Notes under the pieces: generated by a model
What the model was told of the DNA's origin: nothing
Databases searched by the model: none
The model's input: only the letters and a program-made list of their open reading frames with translations
Assembly: GCF_010892395.1 (NCBI RefSeq)
Contig: NZ_JAACKB010000234.1
Location: 1-10,199, forward strand
Reading direction: 5' to 3'
Source of the DNA: Sulfurovum sp. bin170
Lineage (GTDB): Bacteria; Campylobacterota; Campylobacteria; Campylobacterales; Sulfurovaceae
Length of the DNA: 10,199 bases
Made by a program: the position numbers and the translations under genes
In this document: one piece after another, positions 1 to 6,113 of the stretch
Numbering within the stretch: the first letter of the stretch is position 1
Layout of the letters: every line of letters starts with the position of its first letter

Positions 1-885
1 AAGCTGTTGAGTCGAGATATTGCTACCTCTTTGCGTGGTCGAACCATTACTTATGAGGTTTTTCCTCTTTCTTTTCGTGAATATTTGGCTTTTGAGAAGA
101 TAGAAGTAGATTTATATAGTACCAAAAGTTTAGCCTTTATTCATAACCGTTTAGAGAAGTTTTTACAGGATGGAGCTTTTCCTGAGATACTTCTTTTTGA
201 TGATAGAATTAGAGAGAAGATTCTTCAAGACTATTATAATGTGATGATTTACAAAGATTTGATAGAGCGATTTTCGATTAAAAATATAGAAGCGTTAAAG
301 TTCTTTTTAAAGCGTATTTTAGCCTCTTCGACGAAGTTGGTCTCTGTTAATAAAATCTATAATGACCTTAAATCTAGTGGTTTTAAAATTAGTAAAAATA
401 GTCTTTATGCGTATTTGGGCTATGTAGAAGATATATATTTGAGTTTAACCCTTGACAAGTATAGTCAAAAAATCACCACACAAACGGACAAAAAAGTTTA
501 CTCTATAGATATAGGTTTTAACAATACACTTCTCTATAAATTTTCTGATGATATAGGGAAATCTATGGAAAATGCTGTCTTTTTGGAGCTACGACGAAGA
601 GAGAAAGAGATATATTATCATACGGACAGAACATCAGAGTGTGACTTTGTAGTGGTCGAAAAAGGAAGAGTAACGGGGGCGATACAAGTAACCTATGAGA
701 TGGATAATGAGAAGACAAAAGCCAGAGAATTTAAAGGCTTGGTCAATGCTTGTAAACAGTACGATTTAAATAGAGGTTTGATTATAACCTATGGAGAAGA
801 GGGTTTTTATGAAGAGGATGGGGTTAGAATTGAGCTTGTGTCTTTGGTCTCTTTTTTGTTGGAAGATACGACAGAAGGGTTTTAA
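1..885 (+). CDS. AAA+ ATPase with DUF4143 C-terminal domain, 5' end outside the window
   Basis: The frame is open from base 1 (K-L-L-S-R-D-I-A...), so the TTG at position 7 is not the start. The visible 294 residues are the C-terminal part of a protein whose Walker A and B motifs would lie upstream. Seen: the segment SRDIATSLRGRTI followed by a FPLSFREYL motif, which in this family closes the ATPase core; then YYNVMIYKDLIERF and a winged-helix-like stretch, typical of the DUF4143 half; then a C-terminal PD-(D/E)XK-like segment with ENAVFLELRRR, ECDFVV and AIQVTYE. These ATPases (often called archaeal-type ATPases) are common in accessory DNA; their cellular role is poorly known. The PD-(D/E)XK resemblance is by eye and catalytic activity is not established. 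The stop TAA abuts the ATG of the next small ORF, suggesting translational coupling. Family assignment is confident, function is not. Confidence 0.88.
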   Translation, partial: KLLSRDIATSLRGRTITYEVFPLSFREYLAFEKIEVDLYSTKSLAFIHNRLEKFLQDGAFPEILLFDDRIREKILQDYYNVMIYKDLIERFSIKNIEALKFFLKRILASSTKLVSVNKIYNDLKSSGFKISKNSLYAYLGYVEDIYLSLTLDKYSQKITTQTDKKVYSIDIGFNNTLLYKFSDDIGKSMENAVFLELRRREKEIYYHTDRTSECDFVVVEKGRVTGAIQVTYEMDNEKTKAREFKGLVNACKQYDLNRGLIITYGEEGFYEEDGVRIELVSLVSFLLEDTTEGF

Positions 886-1035
886 ATGCAATCAGCAGAA
901 GTCATAGATATTTATGTGACGGCTTCATTGGTGGAAGAGAAAAAAAGAAGGTTGTCGTTTGAGGTAAGTGTGGAAGATGAGTTTGGGAAGGTTTATGCTC
1001 GGTCGAAGGTTGTGAATTGGGTGATAGATAAGTGA
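886..1035 (+). CDS. 49-codon ORF, possible C-terminal remnant of a hotdog thioesterase
   Basis: ATG at 886 directly follows the TAA of the ATPase gene, with no spacer and no separate Shine-Dalgarno beyond what lies in that gene's last codons. The product is 49 residues: short, charged, no signal peptide or membrane segment. The pattern LVEEKKRRLSFEVSVEDE followed by GKVYARSKVVNW reads like the last two beta strands of a PaaI/YbgC-type hotdog thioesterase. That resemblance is from memory of the family pattern and the catalytic N-terminal half is absent. It could be a broken gene whose front was lost, or a genuine small protein coupled to the ATPase. The coding look (codon choice, no stops) is moderate for such a short frame. 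Confidence 0.4.
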   Translation: MQSAEVIDIYVTASLVEEKKRRLSFEVSVEDEFGKVYARSKVVNWVIDK

Positions 1036-1217
1036 AAATGAACAATACAAAAGAGACAAACAGTTGGAACGCAGACCCACAAAAAAATGAAAAAATTTAG
1101 TTTTTAGGATATAGTTTCAGATGAATGAGAAATTAAAGAAGGGTGGATTTGCATCATAAAAGAATAACCCCAATCTTAATTTAAGGGTTCATCAAAAACA
1201 CCCAAGGAATACACCTA
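1036..1217. other. Spacer without a convincing gene
   Basis: Only very short frames occur here, for example 1038-1100 and 1121-1159 on plus (20 and 12 codons), neither with a good ribosome binding site. A TATAGT hexamer at 1110-1115 could be a -10 box for the pseudouridine synthase gene but has no supporting -35. CTTAA-T-TTAAG at 1175-1185 is a weak palindrome. An AAGGA at 1204-1208 is the likely ribosome binding site for the gene starting at 1218. Confidence 0.5.
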
Positions 1218-1805
1218 ATGAATAGAACAACGAATGATTCTAAAAAACTGTTAGTACTCAATAAGCCTAAGGGTTATGTGGTCACACGGTCTGATGAGCG
1301 TGGGCGAAAAACAGTTTATGACCTTTTACCCGATTGGGTTTTTGTTGACGGATGGATGCCCATCGGACGACTTGATTTAGAATCTAAGGGGCTTCTATTG
1401 TTTACAACCAACGGCAAAATAGGCAATGTGTTGACCAAACCTGGGAATTGCATTAAGGTTTACGAAATCTGGGTTAGAGGTCATGTAACAGACGAACATA
1501 TTGCATCGGCTATGAATGGAATGGAAAGCAAGAACGATATACTTAAAGCCCTTAATGTCGAAAAAATAGGCATTGGTGGTGCGAAAACAAAACTCAAAGT
1601 AGAGATTGACGAGGGAAAGAATCGACATATTCGTAGGCTTTTTGGGTCACTTAAAGACCCAAAATTTGGGACACCATTGAAGGTCTTAAACTTGAACCGA
1701 ATTAGTATTGGTAGTTTTAAACTCAATATCAAAATCGGTGAGTGGCGTTATCTTTCATTGGACGAAGAGAGAATGTTGATTAATAATCTTGTTGACAGCC
1801 AATAA
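1218..1805 (+). CDS. RsuA/RluB/RluE-family pseudouridine synthase
   Basis: This would isomerise a specific uridine in ribosomal RNA to pseudouridine. The 195-residue protein begins almost directly with the catalytic domain (LLVLNKPKGYVVTRSD at 11-26), so it lacks the N-terminal S4 RNA-binding domain of RsuA, RluB and RluF and is closest in layout to RluE. The catalytic motif is GRLDLESKGLLLFTTNG (residues 51-67), with Asp53 as the expected nucleophile. A second family motif, EGKNRHIRRLF, is at about 132-142, and the C-terminal IGEWRYLS segment is typical. Start ATG at 1218 is preceded by AAGGA about 9 bases upstream. Length and motifs are complete, so it should be functional. The target uridine cannot be told from sequence. 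A 9-bp stem (1640-1648 with 1656-1664) lies inside the coding region, with no clear meaning. Neighbours on both sides are gene fragments, so the gene may have arrived with accessory DNA. Confidence 0.9.
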   Translation: MNRTTNDSKKLLVLNKPKGYVVTRSDERGRKTVYDLLPDWVFVDGWMPIGRLDLESKGLLLFTTNGKIGNVLTKPGNCIKVYEIWVRGHVTDEHIASAMNGMESKNDILKALNVEKIGIGGAKTKLKVEIDEGKNRHIRRLFGSLKDPKFGTPLKVLNLNRISIGSFKLNIKIGEWRYLSLDEERMLINNLVDSQ

Positions 1806-1819
1806 ATTAAATGGTTAAT

Positions 1820-1839
1820 GTACTCACTAAAATGAGTAC
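1820..1839. terminator. Small hairpin between convergent gene ends
   Basis: GTACTCA (1820-1826) pairs with TGAGTAC (1833-1839) around a 6-base loop, between the stop of the pseudouridine synthase gene and the stop of the convergent beta-barrel remnant, which it overlaps. It could serve as a weak two-way terminator, but the stem is only 7 bp and there is no U-tract. Confidence 0.3.
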
Positions 1840-2135
1840 CCAACCCCAAAATACCCAACTTTAGAATTCATACTGAAATCAGCTGACTCAGATGAGATAT
1901 TCATACCACTAATATCTATATGGATGTCATCCAAATCCCAAGCTGTATAACGATACCCCAGCGTAGCATAGAAGCGTGGGCTAATGGTGAACCAACCCAA
2001 CTGATAATCTACCTCCAATGGCTGAAATCTAATACCAAAATCATATTTTTGAAAATGACCATCGACTTTTAAATCCATATCAATCTTACTGTTTTTCAAT
2101 CTTCCTGTCTGATAGGCATAAGTTCCAGAGCCGAT
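1827..2135 (-). pseudogene. C-terminal fragment of an outer-membrane beta-barrel protein
   Basis: Read on minus, the last roughly 100 residues (from about GTYAYQTG to the stop) alternate polar and hydrophobic residues with many aromatics, and end in GVGYSF with a C-terminal Phe, the usual signature of outer-membrane barrels recognised by BamA. No signal peptide or N-terminal strands are present. The open frame continues to 2285, but that portion is antisense to well-conserved RND-pump sequence and does not look like barrel sequence, so I end the remnant near 2135. The exact family is uncertain; small Proteobacterial barrels of the TIGR04219 kind are one possibility. The 5' part has evidently been lost at a junction shared with the next feature. 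Confidence 0.65.
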
Positions 2136-2879
2136 GTGACCAGCATGGGAAATATACGGATTAAAACACCTTATGGATATGCACCACTTAAAACCTTTGC
2201 CAACCTCTATTACAAAGAAGCTCCTTCTATCCTGAAAGCTGAAAAGGGTAAAAAGGTTATCTTTATCTACATTACTCCAAATCAAGGGACAACCTCACAA
2301 GCCTACAAAAAAGAGGGAATGAAACTCTTGGCTGACCTCAAACTACCAACAGGCTACTATTTTGAATGGGCAGGAGAGAGTGAATATCTCGAATCAGCAA
2401 TGGAACGACTCCTTTTTATTGTGCCGATTACGCTCTTTGTAACTTTTATCCTTATCTATATGGGGCTACAGAGTATGCGAAATGCCCTAATCGTCTTTTT
2501 AACCTTGCCATTTGCCACGGTTGAAGGGATACTCTATGTGGATATGTTAAATTTCAACTTCTCAATTGCTGTGATTGTTGGATTTTTATCACTCATTGGG
2601 GTGGCAACAGAGACGGCTATTGTGATGATTATTTACTTGGAAGAGGCTGTGGAAAAAGTGAAAAAGAGAACTACTGAAAATCTAAAAGAGGCTATCTATG
2701 AGGGAGCTGTTTTGCGTGTGCGTCCTAAGTTGATGACCGTGTTTTCTATCTTGGGTGGGTTGATTCCGATTATGTATATTGATGGGGTTGGGAGTGAAGT
2801 GATGCAGAGGATTGCTTCGCCTATGATTGGTGGGGTTGTTAGTTCGGCTGTGTTGACACTTTTTATAATTAGGTTTTAG
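2136..2879 (+). pseudogene. C-terminal quarter of a heavy-metal RND efflux pump (CusA/CzcA type)
   Basis: Full pumps of this class are about 1,000-1,050 residues and form the inner-membrane trimer of a tripartite metal exporter. Here only about 245 residues remain. Recognisable parts: IRIKTP followed by YAPLKTFANL (end of the periplasmic docking region), KLPTGYYFEWAGESEYLESA, and then the last membrane segments, at about residues 90-110, 113-135, 138-165, 200-218 and 228-245. The usual NTR-to-TMD motifs GVATETAIVMIIYLEEAV and RPKLMT are intact. The N-terminal three quarters are absent and the first four residues (MTSM) read through the junction, so the ATG is not a genuine start. The C-terminus is also clipped: after VLTLFII the frame gives R-F-stop where the family normally continues with a Pro and about 10-20 more residues. 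Function is almost certainly lost. Confidence 0.9.
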
Positions 2880-2893
2880 CTCTTTTTATAATT
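2859..2893. repeat. 12-bp direct repeat at the end of the RND remnant
   Basis: CTTTTTATAATT occurs at 2859-2870 and again at 2882-2893, 23 bp apart start to start. Similarity of the RND remnant to its family stops precisely at the end of the first copy; the second copy lies inside the end of the convergent 35-codon ORF. It may mark the recombination point that clipped the pump gene. Confidence 0.7.
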
Positions 2894-2993
2894 TTAACCA
2901 TTTTATGATAAACTTGGTAATCAATATCCCACCAAAAAATACGATAAAAAATAAAGATGCTTTGATAGATATATCAACAAGAGAGAGAGTCAT
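2886..2993 (-). CDS. 35-residue single-pass membrane micro-ORF following the ABC ATPase gene
   Basis: The ATG (2991-2993) immediately follows the TAG of the ABC ATPase gene, and the ATPase's last codons supply GAGGAG-like sequence about 8 bases upstream (GAGGAGTTTTAG-ATG), a good Shine-Dalgarno. The product has a short polar start (MTLSLVDISIKAS), a hydrophobic stretch LFFIVFFGGILITKFII and a basic tail KWLKL, that is, one membrane helix with a positive end. It could be a true small membrane protein working with the ATPase, or the beginning of a longer membrane protein cut off when the RND fragment arrived next to it, since its stop lies within the 12-bp repeat that marks the pump's truncation. 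No family was recognised. Confidence 0.5.
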   Translation of the reverse strand: MTLSLVDISIKASLFFIVFFGGILITKFIIKWLKL

Positions 2994-3641
2994 CTAAAAC
3001 TCCTCTAAATTTTTGTTCTCTAAGATATATCGTTTATCGCACAGTTTAGCCATATTCTCATCATGAGTTACAAGTACCATAGAGGCACTGTTCTCTTTGA
3101 TATAGTCCAAAAGTACTCTCATAACTAGATTGCCTGTCTCTCTGTCAAGATTTCCAGTAGGCTCATCTGCAAAGATGATTTTGGGTTTTTTGCTAAGAAC
3201 TCTAGCGATAGAGATTCGTTGCTGTTGTCCACCTGATAGCTCACCGATTTTTTGTTCCATTAACTCTTTTATCTCTAGTTGTTCTAGTAGTTTATCATCA
3301 ATAGTCTCATTTGATAGGAGAGTCGCAATCTCTAGGTTTTCTATAGCTTTCATGCCTTTAAATAGATAGTGAGCTTGAAATACAATACCTAAATCATCTC
3401 TGCGAATCTGCTCAATCTCTTCATCTCTCAGTCTATAAAGATTATGACCCAAGAGATGAACTTCACCCTCATTGGGAACTATAAAACTAGAGAATATATG
3501 AAGTAGCGTTGATTTTCCACAGCCACTTCGTCCGAGAATGGCAATACTCTCTTGGGGTTGGAGTTCAAAATCTACATCAGTAAAAAGTTGATAGTCAAAT
3601 GAGTGGGCTATGTTGGTTGCTTTTAATAGGGGGGTGGACAT
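2994..3641 (-). CDS. ABC transporter ATP-binding protein, LolD/MacB-like
   Basis: ATPase subunit that would power a membrane export or extraction complex. All nucleotide-binding motifs are present: Walker A GRSGCGKST (37-45), Q-loop Gln89 in VFQAHYLF, signature LSGGQQQR (135-142), Walker B IIFADEP (155-161) and the H-loop VTHD (His193). The stretch following Walker B (TGNLDRETG) and the 215-residue length are typical of the LolD/FtsE/MacB group, whose partners are FtsX-type permeases. No such permease is in the window, so the substrate is open; lipoprotein release is only one option. ATG at 3641 has AAAGGA at 3649-3654 (7-base spacing). It follows tsf on the same strand with a 72-bp gap holding a palindromic repeat. 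Association of this ATPase with rpsB-tsf is familiar from Campylobacterota. Confidence 0.92.
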   Translation of the reverse strand: MSTPLLKATNIAHSFDYQLFTDVDFELQPQESIAILGRSGCGKSTLLHIFSSFIVPNEGEVHLLGHNLYRLRDEEIEQIRRDDLGIVFQAHYLFKGMKAIENLEIATLLSNETIDDKLLEQLEIKELMEQKIGELSGGQQQRISIARVLSKKPKIIFADEPTGNLDRETGNLVMRVLLDYIKENSASMVLVTHDENMAKLCDKRYILENKNLEEF

Positions 3642-3676
3642 TTAATTATCCTTTATGTTCCAATATTGTCTATGCA

Positions 3677-3697
3677 TTCCCACCGAGACGGTGGGAA
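3677..3697. repeat. GC-rich palindrome, REP-like
   Basis: TTCCCACCG (3677-3685) and CGGTGGGAA (3689-3697) form a perfect 9-bp stem with a 3-base AGA loop, followed by CGAGGTGG. It stands out from the AT-rich surroundings and lies in the tsf-ABC ATPase spacer. The form (TGCATTCCC...GGGAACGAG) matches a type of dispersed palindrome I recall from many bacterial genomes. It could also weaken read-through from tsf into the ATPase gene, but there is no U-tract. Confidence 0.7.
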
Positions 3698-3713
3698 CGA
3701 GGTGGATTAATCT

Positions 3714-4769
3714 TTACGCCATCTGCTTTGCAACTTCTGCTGCAAAATCTTCCTCAACAACTTCGATACCTTCACCAACTTCAAGTCTAATAAAGTCAGT
3801 AATTAGAGCTTTACCACCAGATATTTTTGCAATATGCTCTCCAACAGTAACACTATCATCCATAACATATTTCTGGTCAAGAAGTGCAAGTTCTTGGTCA
3901 AGTAGAGTATTATCAGAGATAAATCTATCTAGTTTACCAGGAACGATTCTATCCCAAATTTTCTCTGGTTTACCCTCTGCTTTTAGTTCAGCTTCGATAG
4001 CTGTTTTTGCTTCTGCAATAACCTCATCGGTTAGTTGTAGTCTACTTACAAATGTAGGAACATTTTTAAGAGCTTTTCCAAGTCTTACTCTCTCTTCGTT
4101 ATCTTTTTTAACAACTTCGATTCTACCTTTTGTCTCTGACTCAACAAAATCAGCATCAAAATCACTATAAGATAGAGTAGTTGGACTCATAGCTGCTGCG
4201 TGCATTGCTATATTTTTGAGTTCGCCTCTTACTTTTTCGACAATAGTAGCATCTTCACATTTTGCACCAAGAAGAACAGCAACTCTGCTATTTGCATGAA
4301 GATAACCATTGATAGCTACGGTATCATCGTCTGAAGATACCATACCAGCTCTTCTTACTACTAGGTTCTCACCAATAGTAGCAATTTTAAGTGATAGATA
4401 ATCAGCAAACGGTTGACCATCAATCTCTGAACTGTTAATAGCATCTGCATCAGCCAAACTGTTATCAAAAGCGTGTTTTGTAATCTCTGAAACAACACCC
4501 TTAAAAATATCATTTTGAGCTACGAAGTCTGTTTGAGAGTTAATCTCAACTACAACAGCTTTGTTATCAGATACTTCGATAGATACAACACCCTCTGCAG
4601 CAACTTTACCAGACTTTTTAGCAGCGGCTCCTAGACCTTTCTCTTTTAGCCATGCAACAGCCGCATCAAAATCACCATCTGACTCTTTTAGTGCATTTTT
4701 ACAATCCATCATCCCTGCACTAGTAGTCTCTCTTAGTTTTTTAATATCTTTTGGTCCAAAATTTGCCAT
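3714..4769 (-). CDS. tsf: Elongation factor Ts
   Basis: EF-Ts is the cytoplasmic guanine-nucleotide exchange factor that regenerates EF-Tu-GTP. The N-terminal UBA-like domain is clear (IKKLRETTSAGMMDCKNAL, about 9-27), followed by the EF-Tu-contacting motif SQTDFVAQND (78-87) and two core subdomains containing MHAAAMSPTTLS and a coiled-coil region at about 220-270. The C-terminal SVTVGEHI block is the conserved end of domain C. At 351 residues it is longer than the 283 of E. coli, as is usual in Campylobacterota. It lies 3 bp downstream of the rpsB stop (TAA-gag-ATG). Its ribosome binding site AGGAG (4778-4782) lies within the final rpsB codons, so the two are cotranscribed and probably translationally coupled. 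Confidence 0.97.
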   Translation of the reverse strand: MANFGPKDIKKLRETTSAGMMDCKNALKESDGDFDAAVAWLKEKGLGAAAKKSGKVAAEGVVSIEVSDNKAVVVEINSQTDFVAQNDIFKGVVSEITKHAFDNSLADADAINSSEIDGQPFADYLSLKIATIGENLVVRRAGMVSSDDDTVAINGYLHANSRVAVLLGAKCEDATIVEKVRGELKNIAMHAAAMSPTTLSYSDFDADFVESETKGRIEVVKKDNEERVRLGKALKNVPTFVSRLQLTDEVIAEAKTAIEAELKAEGKPEKIWDRIVPGKLDRFISDNTLLDQELALLDQKYVMDDSVTVGEHIAKISGGKALITDFIRLEVGEGIEVVEEDFAAEVAKQMA

Positions 4770-4772
4770 CTC

Positions 4773-5780
4773 TTATGCTCCTGCCAACTCTTTAGCTTCT
4801 GCAATAGCTTCAGTTTTTATTTTTGCTGCTTTTGCTGTCTCTTCATTCATCTTTGCGATTTGAGCAAATGTTGTAATACCCGCAGCATAGAGGTTCTCTT
4901 GACCAACTTGACCAATACCTGTAAGCTTAGTAAGTTCATCTTTTTCTGAACCACCTTCAGCTACAGCCTCTGCAACAATCTCTTTCTTCTCATCTTCTGT
5001 AGCTTTATCTTCTGTAGCTTCATCTCTAGGAGCCATCATAGCCTCTGCAAGTTCTGCATCTGCTGATGGTGCATCTGTAGCCTGCATACCCTCTTTTTCA
5101 GCTAGTTCAGCTTTTCCTTCGATTATCGCTTCTGCCATCTCTTTACAGAAAAGATTGATAGAACGGATAGCATCATCATTTCCTGGGATTGGATAGTCAA
5201 CTACATCTGGGTCACAGTTTGTATCTAGTGGAGCGATAACTTTCATACCCATTCTTCTAGCCTCTTTAACAGCAATATGCTCTTTAACAGCATCAATAAC
5301 AAACATCATATCTGGAAGTTTTTTCATATGTCTGAAGCCTTCAAGATAAGCAGATAGTTTTGCTTTTTTTCTTGTTAGCATTAGAGCCTCTTTTTTAGTC
5401 AAAAGGTCAAGTTGTCCACTCTCCTCCATCTGCTCAATAATTTCGAGTTTTCTGATAGATTTTTTCATTGTTGGGTAGTTTGTTAACATCCCACCTAACC
5501 ATCTTGTAGATACATATGGCATACCACATCTCTCTGCATGTTCTTTGACACCTGAACGAGCCTGTTTTTTAGTTCCTACAAAGATAACTGTTTGACCCTC
5601 TGCTGCTGCCTCTTTTACTACACCATAAGTGTATTTGAAGTATCTAAGAGTCTTCTGTAGGTCGATAATATAGATATTTTTTCTCTCACCAAAAATAAAC
5701 TTTTTCATCTTTGGATTCCATCTTCTTGTTTGGTGACCGAAGTGTACACCACATTCGAGTAAGTCTTTCATTGTTACCAT
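4773..5780 (-). CDS. rpsB: 30S ribosomal protein S2 with C-terminal HhH-like extension
   Basis: S2 binds the 30S head-body junction. Start chosen at 5780: AAGGAG (5787-5792) sits 6 bases upstream and the product opens [21 protein letters not shown], the family N-terminus; an in-frame ATG at 5804 would add eight residues with no ribosome binding site. The S2 core spans about 1-225 ([54 protein letters not shown]). The protein is 335 residues where many S2 proteins have about 240-265. The surplus is an acidic Ala/Glu-rich linker (226-282, with the tandem [10 protein letters not shown] repeat) and a domain at 283-330, [20 protein letters not shown] plus TFAQIA. That domain has the GIG and [11 protein letters not shown] signature of helix-hairpin-helix domains appended to some ribosomal proteins such as L21. 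The first gene of an operon with tsf, preceded by a long leader. Confidence 0.96.
   Translation of the reverse strand: MVTMKDLLECGVHFGHQTRRWNPKMKKFIFGERKNIYIIDLQKTLRYFKYTYGVVKEAAAEGQTVIFVGTKKQARSGVKEHAERCGMPYVSTRWLGGMLTNYPTMKKSIRKLEIIEQMEESGQLDLLTKKEALMLTRKKAKLSAYLEGFRHMKKLPDMMFVIDAVKEHIAVKEARRMGMKVIAPLDTNCDPDVVDYPIPGNDDAIRSINLFCKEMAEAIIEGKAELAEKEGMQATDAPSADAELAEAMMAPRDEATEDKATEDEKKEIVAEAVAEGGSEKDELTKLTGIGQVGQENLYAAGITTFAQIAKMNEETAKAAKIKTEAIAEAKELAGA
4992..5020 (-). repeat. 15-bp tandem repeat in the rpsB linker
   Basis: ATCTTCTGTAGCTT occurs at 4992-5005 and 5007-5020 with a 15-bp period, encoding Ala-Thr-Glu-Asp-Lys then Ala-Thr-Glu-Asp-Glu in the acidic linker of S2. It points to slippage-driven length change in a flexible tether. 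Confidence 0.8.
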
Positions 5781-5786
5781 ATTTTG

Positions 5787-5792
5787 CTCCTT
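5787..5792 (-). promoter_or_regulatory. Ribosome binding site deciding the rpsB start
   Basis: AAGGAG on minus, 6 bases before the ATG at 5780. It lies downstream of the alternative in-frame ATG at 5804, which has no such site, and so fixes the start. Confidence 0.85.
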
Positions 5793-6035
5793 GCAAAAGT
5801 CCAAAAATAGATAATTGAGTTGAAAATCTAGGAAACGATGGCTTTAGCCTCGTCTTGTTCGGGGCTAAAGCCTCCGACTCCAATGGGTTTCAAAATTATA
5901 TATTTTAAGACAAAAATAATATTTTTAGAGACCGTAGTCTATAGGTTTGTTTCACTGTAGCCCTTAACACACAACTGTGCAACCATTCAAGGATTAACTA
6001 CGAGAGAATTTGTCTGTAGATTTTACAAACGCGTG
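5793..6035 (-). promoter_or_regulatory. Long rpsB 5' leader with predicted structure
   Basis: From the likely start site near 6029 the transcript would carry about 250 untranslated bases. Seen on minus: GTAG (5998-6001) can pair with CTAC (5957-5960), enclosing CCTT/AAGG and a CACA/TGTG hairpin. Then AGAC-TACG-GTCT (5929-5940) forms a 4-bp stem closed by a C(UACG)G loop of the very stable UNCG class. An AT-rich near-palindrome and the GC-rich palindrome at 5840-5872 follow. Ribosomal proteins often regulate their own mRNA through such leaders, and an rpsB leader motif is known in other bacteria; that this one does so is inference. No open frame of coding quality and no tRNA-like fold was seen. 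Confidence 0.4.
5840..5872. repeat. GC-rich palindrome in the rpsB leader, REP-like
   Basis: GGCTTTAGCC (5840-5849) pairs perfectly with GGCTAAAGCC (5863-5872), with a 13-base loop. Flanking bases (CGGAGTCGG-like on minus) are GC-rich compared with the surroundings. Palindromes of this GGCTTTAGCC type occur as dispersed repeats in many genomes. Being about 60 bases upstream of the rpsB ribosome binding site, it would be part of the mRNA leader. Confidence 0.7.
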
Positions 6036-6041
6036 ATTATA
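6036..6041 (-). promoter_or_regulatory. -10 box of the rpsB-tsf operon promoter
   Basis: TATAAT on minus in the context TTTTCCGATATAATCACGCG. Campylobacterota sigma-70 promoters usually show a strong -10 and no conserved -35, as here. The start would be near 6029. The same flanking sequence recurs before glnA. Confidence 0.6.
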
Positions 6042-6080
6042 TCGGAAAAGAGATTAAGGGAAAATAATAGAGAGGAGATT

Positions 6081-6112
6081 TGTAGGGGCAGACCAATGTG
6101 TCTGCCCTTATA
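6081..6112. repeat. Palindrome downstream of glnA, REP-like and possible terminator
   Basis: GGGCAGAC (6086-6093) pairs with GTCTGCCC (6100-6107) around a 6-base loop, and the stem extends to 13 pairs if two G-U pairs are allowed (6081-6093 with 6100-6112). It lies immediately past the glnA stop and could end that transcript, but the minus-strand side lacks a U-tract. The TGTAGGGGCAGACC form is reminiscent of dispersed repeats. Confidence 0.6.
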
Positions 6113-6113
6113 A

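Noticed and set aside
1640..1664. 9-bp stem TTTTGGGTC/GACCCAAAA inside the pseudouridine synthase gene as a terminator
   Set aside because: It lies mid-gene between conserved segments of an intact reading frame; AT-rich stems of this size occur by chance.
2136..2285. Upstream extension of the minus-strand beta-barrel frame to 2285
   Set aside because: This part is antisense to well-conserved RND pump sequence and has no barrel character, so it is a chance open frame.
5686..5883. Minus frame of 65 codons overlapping the rpsB start
   Set aside because: It overlaps the conserved S2 N-terminus in another frame and includes the palindromic repeat; no ribosome binding site.
5793..6035. tRNA or small stable RNA in the rpsB upstream region
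   Set aside because: No T-arm GGTTCGA-type motif or cloverleaf could be built; the stems fit a leader better.
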